From the NCBI GenBank assembly GCA_033809995.1, contig JAPXKQ010000003.1, forward strand, positions 29,330 through 93,329: a DNA stretch of 64,000 nt, written 5' to 3'. Position 1 is the first letter of the stretch. Every line of letters starts with the position of its first letter. Shown one piece after another: positions 7,338 to 14,378 of the stretch. The notes beneath the pieces were generated by a model, which worked only from the letters and a program-made list of their open reading frames with translations, did no database searches and was not told the origin of the DNA. The position numbers and the translations under genes were made by a program. This DNA is from Paratissierella sp033809995 (GTDB taxonomy: Bacteria; Bacillota; Clostridia; Tissierellales; Tissierellaceae).

Positions 7338-9239
7338 ATGAAACATATAATAATTGGGACAGCAGGTCATATAGACCATGGGAAAACCACCCTAATAAAA
7401 GCCTTAACTGGTAGAAATACTGACAGATTGAAAGAAGAGCGAGAAAGGGGTATATCTATCGAATTAGGCTTTACTTATTTCGATTTACCAAATGGTCAAA
7501 GGGCTGGTATTATTGATGTTCCTGGTCATGAAAAATTTATAAAAAACATGCTTGCTGGGGTAATTGGAATAGATATAGTATTGTTAGTAATAGCAGCAGA
7601 TGAAGGCATCATGCCTCAAACCTTAGAGCATTTAGCAATCCTTGATTTACTAGGAATAAAAAGAGGATTTATTGTACTTACAAAAACAGATTTAGTAGAT
7701 GAGGATTGGATCCAATTAGTTGAAGAAGATATTCGCAATGAAATTGAAGATACATTTTTGAAAGACTCTCCTATTGTAAGAGTTTCATCCACCAAAGGTA
7801 ATGGAGTTGAAGATGTTATTTCTTTGATAAATCAATATGCTATGGAATTAGAAGATAGAGTAGTAGATGATATGCCTAGACTTCCAGTAGATAGGGTATT
7901 TTCTATATCAGGTTTTGGGACTGTAGTTACAGGGACTTTATTATCGGGGAAATTTGAAATAGGTGATGAAGTACAAATATATCCAGGGGATTCAATAGGA
8001 CGAATTAGAAATCTACAAGTCCATGACAAAGATTCTAATGTGGCATATGCTGGGCAAAGGGTAGCAATCAACATAGCAGGGATTAAAAAAGAATATGTGC
8101 ATAGAGGGTCGGTGATTGCCACCGTTGATTCAATGAAAGATACAATGATGCTAGATGTAAAAGTTAAGCTTTTAAAATCCCTCGATAGGGTCATTGAAAA
8201 TAGAACAAGACTTAAATTATATATTGGAACTGAGGAAGTTCTATGCAGAATGATTCTATTAGATAAAGATGAATTACATCCTAATGAAGAAGCTTATGCA
8301 CAATTACGTTTAGAGGAAAAAATAGTGGCAAAAAGAGGGGATAGATTTATATTAAGATTTTATTCTCCTATGTTTACTATAGGTGGTGGAGAAATACTAG
8401 ACCCAAATCCGGATAAAAAGAAGAGATATGACGAAGATTCAATAGAGGAGTTAAAGATATTAGAAACAGGGGATCCAAAACACATCCTTGAAGAAATAAT
8501 AAAAAATAAGAGCAAAGATTTTCTAACTTCAAAAGAAATTATTATTGAAAGTTCTTTAAAAGAGGATGATGTAAATGCCTTTTTAAAGGTTCTTGAAAAG
8601 GATAATAAAATTATATTGTTTACTTTATCAAAAGATGTATATCCAATTCATATTGATTTCTTTAATAAAATAAAATCAAATATTGTAAGCGAATTAGATG
8701 AATTCCATACTAGATTCCCATTAAGAACTGGTATGCCTAAGGAAGAATTAAGAAGTAAATATCTTAGAAATGCTAAGCCCAAACTTTCAGATTTATTTAT
8801 TGATAGATTGAAAATAGAAGGTATCATAGAGTTAGAATCAGATTTAATCAAGTTAAAAGGGTATAAGCCTGCTTTCACTGAGAATCAAGATAAATTAAGA
8901 AAAGAAATCTTGGTTAATTATAAAGGTTTTTTACCAATAAAAAATGAGGATTTGGCAAAAGAATTAAATGTAAAAGTAGAAGAATTTGATGAAGTTTTTA
9001 ATGCCTTGATTAATAATGGTGAAATTTTAAGGATATCAAAAGATATATATCTTAGTGCAGAGAATTATAATAAAGCATTGGATATATTAAAAGAATATAT
9101 CACTAAAAATGGTAGTATTTCCATCGCAGAATTTAGAGACTTAATTAACACAAATAGAAAAATTGCACTAGGGCTATTAGAATATTTCGATCAGATTAAG
9201 CTAACTAAACGAGAGGGAGAAAAAAGGGTACTGGTGTAA
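7338..9239 (+). CDS. selB: Selenocysteine-specific elongation factor SelB
   Basis: SelB delivers Sec-tRNA(Sec) to the ribosome at UGA codons by binding the SECIS hairpin. The 633-residue protein begins with the G1 motif GTAGHIDHGKTT, then DVPGHE and TKTD, followed by EF-Tu-like domains 2 and 3 and a long C-terminal half of winged-helix repeats that bind SECIS RNA. The length is typical for the bacterial protein. It is 12 bp after selA. Confidence 0.97.
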   Translation: MKHIIIGTAGHIDHGKTTLIKALTGRNTDRLKEERERGISIELGFTYFDLPNGQRAGIIDVPGHEKFIKNMLAGVIGIDIVLLVIAADEGIMPQTLEHLAILDLLGIKRGFIVLTKTDLVDEDWIQLVEEDIRNEIEDTFLKDSPIVRVSSTKGNGVEDVISLINQYAMELEDRVVDDMPRLPVDRVFSISGFGTVVTGTLLSGKFEIGDEVQIYPGDSIGRIRNLQVHDKDSNVAYAGQRVAINIAGIKKEYVHRGSVIATVDSMKDTMMLDVKVKLLKSLDRVIENRTRLKLYIGTEEVLCRMILLDKDELHPNEEAYAQLRLEEKIVAKRGDRFILRFYSPMFTIGGGEILDPNPDKKKRYDEDSIEELKILETGDPKHILEEIIKNKSKDFLTSKEIIIESSLKEDDVNAFLKVLEKDNKIILFTLSKDVYPIHIDFFNKIKSNIVSELDEFHTRFPLRTGMPKEELRSKYLRNAKPKLSDLFIDRLKIEGIIELESDLIKLKGYKPAFTENQDKLRKEILVNYKGFLPIKNEDLAKELNVKVEEFDEVFNALINNGEILRISKDIYLSAENYNKALDILKEYITKNGSISIAEFRDLINTNRKIALGLLEYFDQIKLTKREGEKRVLV

Positions 9240-9260
9240 ATTAGCTATAGAGGTGATATA

Positions 9261-9947
9261 ATGGGGGACAAAATTTTAATTATAGATACAGATAAATCGT
9301 TTATAAAGGGTCTAAAATATAGCTTGGAACAAGATAACTATGAAATAGATGTTGTGACATCAAGTAAAGGTGTAATAGATAAAATAAATAAGAAATCATA
9401 TGAAATTATATTATTAGAACTGGAAATGCCAGATATAAGTGGGCTTACTATATGCCAAAACATACGTAACATTTCTAGTGTACCTATAATTTTCTTAACG
9501 AATAATAATGAAGATATTAAAAAGATTTTAGCATTGGAATATGGTGCAGATGATTATTTGGTTAAACCTTTTAATATATTGGAATTAAAAGCAAGAATAA
9601 AAGCAATCTTAAGAAGAGTGAATAAGGTTATCGAAGGAAATAAACATATTATTGAAGTTAATGATTTCACTATAAACTCTTTAGGAAGAAAAATAAGTTA
9701 TTTAGATAAAGATATTAACTTGACAGGAAAAGAATTTGACTTACTTTATGTATTGGCATCAAACCCTGGCAAGGTATTTACAAGAGAAGAACTTTTGGAG
9801 AAGGTATGGGGATATGCATACTACGGTGATTTAAGGACTGTAGATGTTCATATAAGAAGGATTAGAGAAAAAATTGAAAAGGACCCTAAAGTAGCAGAAT
9901 ATATTCTTACTAAATGGGGTGTTGGATATTATTTTAAGGAAAAATAG
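9261..9947 (+). CDS. OmpR/PhoB-type response regulator with degenerate receiver
   Basis: This 228-residue protein has an N-terminal receiver domain (1-120) and a C-terminal winged-helix DNA-binding domain (about 130-228, with TGKEFDLLYVLASNPGKVFTREELL). The phospho-acceptor Asp is replaced: the strand reads LLELEMPD, with Glu53 where the family has Asp. The acidic pair is DTD instead of DDE/DDD. The Thr (FLTN) and Lys (LVKPF) switch residues remain. No histidine kinase is adjacent. It begins 21 bp after selB and precedes tRNA-Sec, so it is probably co-transcribed with the sel genes. Phosphorylation-independent control is an inference. Confidence 0.88.
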   Translation: MGDKILIIDTDKSFIKGLKYSLEQDNYEIDVVTSSKGVIDKINKKSYEIILLELEMPDISGLTICQNIRNISSVPIIFLTNNNEDIKKILALEYGADDYLVKPFNILELKARIKAILRRVNKVIEGNKHIIEVNDFTINSLGRKISYLDKDINLTGKEFDLLYVLASNPGKVFTREELLEKVWGYAYYGDLRTVDVHIRRIREKIEKDPKVAEYILTKWGVGYYFKEK

Positions 9948-9948
9948 A

Positions 9949-9977
9949 TTGAAATATTGTCTTAATTAGGTTATAAT
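9949..9977 (+). promoter_or_regulatory. Sigma-A promoter for tRNA-Sec
   Basis: TTGAAA (9949-9954), a 17-nt spacer and TATAAT (9972-9977) lie at ideal spacing, about 15 bp before the tRNA 5' end. Confidence 0.75.
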
Positions 9978-9992
9978 TATATTTGTGTTTAC

Positions 9993-10089
9993 GGGGGTAG
10001 ATGAGTTCTGGTGGGCTCTCTGGTCTTCAAAACCAGCGCGAGGGGTTAGGAGCTTCTTGGGTGGGTTCGATTCCCACATACTCCCGCCA
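9993..10089 (+). tRNA. selC: tRNA-Sec (anticodon TCA)
   Basis: This 97-nt gene has the hallmarks of bacterial tRNA(Sec). The D stem is six base pairs (GAGTTC/GGGCTC) with a four-base loop. The anticodon arm is CTGGT-CTTCAAA-ACCAG with anticodon TCA. There is a very long variable arm, a T arm GTGGG-TTCGATT-CCCAC, and an acceptor 3' strand ending CTCCC-G-CCA. The acceptor helix pairs at positions 1-7 (one G-T); the eighth pair would be G-A. CCA is encoded. Confidence 0.95.
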
Positions 10090-10101
10090 TATAGTAATTA
10101 C

Positions 10102-10131
10102 AAAGCTTGTAGCGATTTACAAGCTTTTTTT
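10102..10131 (+). terminator. Terminator after tRNA-Sec
   Basis: AAAGCTTGTA (10102-10111) pairs perfectly with TACAAGCTTT (10118-10127), followed by more Ts. Confidence 0.85.
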
Positions 10132-10251
10132 ATTGCCTAAAATTCACTTTACAACCTTCAATTTTTGGTCTTGTGTGACATTAGCTGCATCTTTATCAAT
10201 TTAAATAAGTTTCTCCTTTAACGAGTCCTATTTTAGTGCTTTAGATAGATG

Positions 10252-10280
10252 TTGAAATTTTCCATCATATGTTATATAAT
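10252..10280 (+). promoter_or_regulatory. Sigma-A promoter for the c-di-GMP riboswitch transcript
   Basis: TTGAAA (10252-10257), a 17-nt spacer and TATAAT (10275-10280). The predicted start near 10287 leaves room for the whole riboswitch. The stretch 10132-10250 holds nothing I recognise. Confidence 0.7.
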
Positions 10281-10302
10281 TTACTTAAATAAAAATATCT
10301 CA

Positions 10303-10396
10303 TTATCTCCGATAATAGCAAACTTGGTGAAAGCCAAGGACGCAAAGCTGCGGGTCTAAAGCATATGCAATGATAGCCGGGTTGCCGAAGAGGTTA
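10303..10396 (+). promoter_or_regulatory. Cyclic di-GMP-I (GEMM-I) riboswitch
   Basis: The aptamer core is present in order: AGCAAAC, a CTTGG-TGAAA-GCCAAG hairpin with a GAAA-type loop, GGACGCAAAGC, CGGGTCTAA, then TGATAGCCGGGTTGCCGAAG closing the pairing. These are the conserved segments of the c-di-GMP-I class. A strong terminator hairpin (10407-10434) follows, and an alternative hairpin GTTACA/TGTAAC (10393-10409) overlaps its 5' arm, so transcriptional control is likely. The direction (on or off) is not resolved. Confidence 0.9.
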
Positions 10397-10406
10397 CAGT
10401 AAATGT

Positions 10407-10434
10407 AACTGTATGCTTTGGCATACAGTTTTTT
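10407..10434 (+). terminator. Riboswitch expression-platform terminator
   Basis: AACTGTATGC-TTTG-GCATACAGTT, a 10-bp perfect stem, followed by TTTT. It lies between the aptamer and the GTG start at 10474. Confidence 0.85.
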
Positions 10435-10473
10435 GGTTCTCGGGGCAAATGAGAAAAACGAGGAGGATACAAA

Positions 10474-10917
10474 GTGAAAAAATTTATTTGTGCTGTTTTA
10501 ACCTTTGTTTTAGTATTATCTTTATTTGTCCCAACATCCTTTGCCATGGAAGACGATTATAGTAGGATTGTTTATGAAGTAGAAAAAACAAATATTGAGA
10601 TTGAAAATCTTGTAGACCAAGCAATTAGGGATGTTGAAAAAGAAATAAGAAAGCATAACCAAGAGATTATAAAACTTCAAAACTTAAAAGAAAATGTTAA
10701 TAAGGATATAGATAAATTAATATATGAAAGTGAGCTCAAATTAGAAATAAAGATTAAACAAATAATAGATTGTTTGATTGATGATACAAATAAATTGGCC
10801 GGTAAGATGATAAAAGATGCAGCTAAAGTTGGAATTAAAGTCATTTGCGAGTATATTGAAGTAGAAATCGGTAATCAAAAAGTATTGATAGACCCATTAA
10901 GAGTAGTTGGATTTTAA
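10474..10917 (+). CDS. Secreted helical protein of unknown function under c-di-GMP riboswitch control
   Basis: The 147-residue protein begins with a clear signal peptide (KKFICAVLTFVLVLSLFV, with a likely cleavage after SFA near residue 24). The mature part is mostly charged helix, rich in Lys, Glu and Ile (EKTNIEIENLVDQAI, VEKEIRKHNQEIIKLQNLKE), and probably coiled-coil. It has no LPXTG motif or transmembrane anchor. GTG at 10474 follows GAGGAGG. The riboswitch suggests a surface or biofilm/motility role, but I recognise no family. Confidence 0.8.
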   Translation: MKKFICAVLTFVLVLSLFVPTSFAMEDDYSRIVYEVEKTNIEIENLVDQAIRDVEKEIRKHNQEIIKLQNLKENVNKDIDKLIYESELKLEIKIKQIIDCLIDDTNKLAGKMIKDAAKVGIKVICEYIEVEIGNQKVLIDPLRVVGF

Positions 10918-10935
10918 TAAAATATGGTATAAAAT

Positions 10936-10963
10936 AAAAGGGTACGAGAGATACCCTTTTTTA
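10936..10963 (+). terminator. Terminator after the secreted protein gene
   Basis: AAAGGGTA-CGAGAGA-TACCCTTT followed by TTT. It separates the riboswitch unit from the HD-GYP gene. Confidence 0.8.
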
Positions 10964-10991
10964 ATGTTATCAGTATATAAGGAGAGAACTA

Positions 10992-11888
10992 ATGAAAAAT
11001 GAAATATATATTGGGAAGAAAGGCAGTTATAAAGAAAAATATGTTCAAAATTCCGCTGAATTAAGCCTATTAGGAAAAGGTGATGGAGCAGAAGTTATGC
11101 TTCAAAAAGTCAATGCAAATGAAACTGTCTTTATTGAACCAGGTGAAAATAGTGAATTGATGGAATTTTTCTATATCTTAGAAGGAGAACTGGAATTAGA
11201 AAAGAATGGTTCTAAGATAATGTTAGATAATGGGGACTACTTTTATGCTCATAATCTTAATGAGTATGTTCAATTTCATACCATTACAGATGTTACATTA
11301 CTATATTTTTCGACACAACCCATTTTTCACTATTTGAGTTCGACCATAAAAGAATTAGTAGAGTTAGCCAATCGTGTTGAAGAAAAAGATATTTATACCC
11401 ACGGGCATATTCAGAGAGTAAAGGATTATAGTATAAAAATCGGAAATATGATGAGGTTATCAAAGGAAAAAATAGAGAATATTGGATTTTCGGCTTTGTT
11501 TCATGATATTGGAAAGATAAACATACCCGATGAAATTTTAAACAAATCAGGTCAATTGACGGCAGAAGAATTTGAACTCATAAAAAAACATCCATCTTGG
11601 GGAGCTGAGATTGTAAGTAGTACATATTTTGAAAAATTATCTGAAATAATAAGACAGCATCATGAAAGGATTGATGGTTCAGGTTATCCAGATAATCTTA
11701 AGGATAAAGAAATATTAATTGAAGCTAAAATTATTGCAGTGGCTGATTCATATGATGCGATGACTTCAGACAGGATTTACAGGAAAGGGATTTCTCCAAT
11801 TATGGCTGTTAAAGAATTAAAGAGCCTCAAAGGTATTCATTATGATGAAAAGGTAGTAGATGCATTAATTGAAGTACTAAAAGAGTGA
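10992..11888 (+). CDS. Cupin-HD-GYP domain protein (putative c-di-GMP phosphodiesterase)
   Basis: The 298-residue protein joins a small N-terminal cupin-like beta domain (about 35-110, with EFFYILEGELELEKNG and LDNGDYFYAH) to an HD-GYP domain. The HD-GYP half has THGHIQRV (His137/139), F-HD-IGK (171-175), KKHPSWGAEIV, QHHERIDGSGYP (residues 222-233) and IIAVADSYDAMTSDR. All HD-GYP signature residues for c-di-GMP hydrolysis are present. It lies 75 bp after a riboswitch-controlled gene. The cupin may sense a ligand (inference). Confidence 0.85.
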   Translation: MKNEIYIGKKGSYKEKYVQNSAELSLLGKGDGAEVMLQKVNANETVFIEPGENSELMEFFYILEGELELEKNGSKIMLDNGDYFYAHNLNEYVQFHTITDVTLLYFSTQPIFHYLSSTIKELVELANRVEEKDIYTHGHIQRVKDYSIKIGNMMRLSKEKIENIGFSALFHDIGKINIPDEILNKSGQLTAEEFELIKKHPSWGAEIVSSTYFEKLSEIIRQHHERIDGSGYPDNLKDKEILIEAKIIAVADSYDAMTSDRIYRKGISPIMAVKELKSLKGIHYDEKVVDALIEVLKE

Positions 11889-12318
11889 TGTTAATATATA
11901 GCTATGGACATTCCTGGCTTCAATGGTTATGATTCCTAATTTCCAGCTAAGAAGAAGTGGGATAGTAATTAAGAATTATTTTAGCTGTGAAGGAGGTGCA
12001 AAAGATTAAGTTTTATAGTCTTAGCTTTGGAGATTTTTCCGTGTTTGTTATGACTTAATTATTAAGGAAGATGAATTCTTTTGTTGAGACGGTTATATCT
12101 CTCTCCTACAAAAATGTAGATACACATATCAAAAAGCTGTCTTCTGCCCATTGTTTGATAATGGACTGTACAGTGCTAGGGCAACGAATGGGAGATAGAA
12201 TACCTACTATAGATGAAGCCTTGGCTATGAAGGTGGCTGAGGAGAATTATGTGAGATATATGAAGTTGTAAGGAATATAAGCTTACTTCATTAAGTACAA
12301 CACCTATATATTTGTATG
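11889..12318 (+). other. Intergenic stretch with degenerate coding remnants
   Basis: This stretch carries short open frames but no convincing gene. A frame from 12071 to 12271 (66 codons, ending MGDRIPTIDEALAMKVAEEN plus six residues) looks like the C-terminus of a larger protein. The sequence just upstream (GTGAAGGAGGTGC region, about 11987-12056) encodes a further fragment containing KFYSLSFGDFSVF that stops early. Together they suggest a decayed gene at the edge of the accessory region. I do not recognise the family. Confidence 0.35.
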
Positions 12319-12362
12319 TGCCTATAAACTAGAATATTTTCTAGCTTATAGGCATATTTTTA
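12318..12362 (+). terminator. Long hairpin, probable terminator
   Basis: GCCTATAA...CTAGAA pairs with TTCTAG...TTATAGGC around a short AT loop, each side with one unpaired base, followed by ATTTTTA. It ends the decayed region before the deacetylase leader. Confidence 0.65.
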
Positions 12363-12409
12363 TGTTTAATTTAATTTAATATAATAGGTCTTAAATTTAT
12401 TATGACTCT

Positions 12410-12460
12410 ATAACCTATGTGCTATCGTGGAACCATAACTACGTAACCGGGATAGGCAAG
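12410..12460 (+). promoter_or_regulatory. Structured leader of unknown class before the deacetylase gene
   Basis: Nested pairings are possible: CCTAT with ATAGG, or CTATC with GATAG, enclosing CGTGG-AACCATAA-CTACG and then AACCGGGATAGGCAAGG. This GC-richer block in an AT-rich leader looks like a structured RNA. It lacks the GEMM-I core seen at 10303 and I cannot match it to another riboswitch class. Confidence 0.3.
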
Positions 12461-12494
12461 GGTGTAGAACTAGATTTAAAAAAGGGGCGAGTAT

Positions 12495-13727
12495 ATGTTA
12501 AAGAAGAATTTAATAATTTTAATTATGATATTGGCGCTAGCTACTACATCGGTATATGGGGAAAGTACCGCATCAGTTACTGGAGTTAACAACACGCTAT
12601 ATTTTATGCAATTAATAAGGGTGATTATAAATGAAACACTTCTATATACAAACATTTCGATGGATGATGTACAGGAACCAGGGGCAGAACAAGTAACTTT
12701 GGAGGTTGAAAATACAGATGGGTTAGCTACTGTACAATACATACATGATAAATTAGATGAATATATAAAAGATTACGACCAGGAGAACATGCCAGTAAAC
12801 CCAGACGAACCATTAACAATTCAAAAGCTATGTGAAATATTATCAAAGGTAATACCAACAACCTATTCAAACTATGAGTATTATAGGAGCCACATAAAGG
12901 ATACATCCCACTGGGATATAATAAAATGTTACAGTGAAGGCATAATACTAGTAGATTCAGAAGGGTTTGTCCACCCGAACAAAGAGCTAACCAAAAGCGA
13001 TATGATTGAGATATTAAATAGAATACATACACCTCTCAGCGTGACAAGACCTATATATCAAGTTAGGACAAACATTCCAATTGTAATGTACCACGAAATA
13101 AATACTTTACCAAAGAACGGACCCACGGGCCTATATGTTAGCAGAGATACATTTGTAAATCAATTAGAGGTACTGCAAAAAGAAGGTTACAACACAATAA
13201 CAATGGAGCAGGTTTACCAACATTGGGTAAACCAGGCACCACTACCGGAAAGGCCCATTGTATTATCATTTGATGATGGCTATGTATCACATTATGAATT
13301 AGCAGCAGTAGAACTTGCAAAACGGGGAATGAGCGGTACATTTTATATAATCACAGGGGAACTATCAGATGCGTACATTACATCACCTAAGAACCTAAAA
13401 GCTATGTACACTAGTGGAATGGAAATAGGTAGTCATACTATAACACACATAGATGCAAGATATACCAAAAACGATGAAATATACAATGAATATAAAAATT
13501 CAAAAGAAACATTGGAGAATATAATAGGCAGGGAGATAAAACATTTTTGTTATCCTATGGGCGGAACAACTTCTTATGCAATAAAAACGTTGGATGAGCT
13601 AGGATATTGCACATCAGTAAAAACTACACATGGAAAAGCAAACCAAGGTCAAGGACTTTTGGAGTTAAAACGAATACGCGCAGACTATAATGACAGTATA
13701 AATGTTTTTATAAATAAGATAAAATAG
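12495..13727 (+). CDS. Secreted polysaccharide deacetylase with S-layer homology segment
   Basis: The 410-residue protein has a signal peptide (residues 1-22, cleavage near VYG) and one SLH-like repeat at about 120-175 (IKDTSHWDIIKCYSEGIIL, then GFVHPNKELTKSDMIEIL). A NodB deacetylase domain follows, with VMYHEI, LSFDDGY (catalytic Asp and metal Asp) and IGSHTITH (metal His pair). The domain should remove acetyl groups from cell-wall or exopolysaccharide sugars. One SLH repeat may be too few for wall anchoring. ATG at 12495 follows AAAGGGGCGAG. Confidence 0.88.
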   Translation: MLKKNLIILIMILALATTSVYGESTASVTGVNNTLYFMQLIRVIINETLLYTNISMDDVQEPGAEQVTLEVENTDGLATVQYIHDKLDEYIKDYDQENMPVNPDEPLTIQKLCEILSKVIPTTYSNYEYYRSHIKDTSHWDIIKCYSEGIILVDSEGFVHPNKELTKSDMIEILNRIHTPLSVTRPIYQVRTNIPIVMYHEINTLPKNGPTGLYVSRDTFVNQLEVLQKEGYNTITMEQVYQHWVNQAPLPERPIVLSFDDGYVSHYELAAVELAKRGMSGTFYIITGELSDAYITSPKNLKAMYTSGMEIGSHTITHIDARYTKNDEIYNEYKNSKETLENIIGREIKHFCYPMGGTTSYAIKTLDELGYCTSVKTTHGKANQGQGLLELKRIRADYNDSINVFINKIK

Positions 13728-13743
13728 GGTTGGGGTTGCTTAA

Positions 13744-13992
13744 GGTCAACTGAGATGTGACCGTTCTTTTGAAAGGATTGACTGGAAGATACTTGGTGTA
13801 AATGAAAAAGAGCAGACTGACTTCCTCTGTGAATATCCTAAAGTATCATTTTATAATTCAATTGATTTAGGAATTTTTCTCTATTTCTTGGAATTAGCTT
13901 TGTTATATAATCATATTTCATTTCAGAGATTTTTGTTAAAGGAAAAGAATAAAACGAATTTAATACCTATTGCCACATATGATTTACTTTAA
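13744..13992 (+). pseudogene. Remnant of an unidentified protein gene
   Basis: An open frame of 82 codons runs from just after a TAA at 13741 to TAA at 13990-13992 without a usable start codon. The product contains FERIDWKILGVNEKEQTDF and VSFYNSIDLGIFLYFLELA, which reads like genuine protein. It is probably the 3' part of a gene whose beginning was lost. A terminator follows at once. Family not recognised. Confidence 0.4.
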
Positions 13993-14014
13993 CGACAAAT
14001 TCTAATTCAAATTG

Positions 14015-14046
14015 GCACATCATATAAAAAGGATGTGCTTTTTTTT
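14015..14046 (+). terminator. Terminator
   Basis: GCACATC (14015-14021) pairs with GATGTGC (14032-14038), followed by eight Ts. Confidence 0.8.
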
Positions 14047-14093
14047 ATTTTACGAAAGGAGGCGATAAATGAGATTTTATCTTAGGTGATGTT

Positions 14094-14210
14094 ATGGATA
14101 AAATAATTGATTGGATATATGGTCAGCTTGTAGGTTTTCTTGCTGATTTCTTTGCTAATATGGGAGTAGAACTTTTTGAGATGAGGTGGGTGGTACTTGG
14201 AGATGAATAA
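14094..14210 (+). pseudogene. Truncated conjugative-element membrane protein (ICE relic)
   Basis: A 38-codon frame begins MDKIIDWIYGQLVGFLADFF and continues with MGVELFEM before diverging and stopping. From memory this N-terminus resembles a small membrane protein of the conjugation module of Tn1549-like integrative elements in Clostridia, where the protein continues for many more residues. Here it ends abruptly and the umuC/yolD cassette follows. The resemblance is from recall and not tested. Confidence 0.45.
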
Positions 14211-14247
14211 ATGCTAGTAAGTGTAAGTTTATTTGACAGAATGTATG

Positions 14248-14256
14248 TGCTATAAT
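14248..14256 (+). promoter_or_regulatory. Extended -10 promoter upstream of umuC
   Basis: TGCTATAAT (TGnTATAAT) is present. A TTGACA at 14233-14238 is only 12 nt away, too close for a normal -35. No clear LexA box (GAAC-N4-GTTC) is visible. The leader that follows can fold into CTCC-CCAAT-GGAG and TATCGG-AAGA-CCGATA (14313-14328). Confidence 0.5.
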
Positions 14257-14378
14257 ATTTATAAATAGGAGTTTGTGGAACAGCTCCCCAATGGAGAAAG
14301 GATAAGCATATCGGAAGACCGATACGTTGAATTTCAATTTATATAGATAATTTTTGAAGGAGGCGACTGAAGAGTAAA

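Noticed and set aside
10001..10204. 67-codon open frame on the + strand
   Set aside because: It lies across tRNA-Sec and its terminator; the tRNA structure explains the sequence.
12071..12271. 66-codon frame as an intact gene
   Set aside because: Poor start site and apparent upstream fragments suggest a decayed gene's 3' end, so it is described within the degenerate stretch only.
12410..12460. Second c-di-GMP-I riboswitch
   Set aside because: It lacks the GCAAA and GACGCAAAGC core present in the true aptamer at 10303.
14233..14256. TTGACA-TATAAT as a standard promoter for umuC
   Set aside because: The spacer is only 12 nt; the extended -10 alone is a better explanation.
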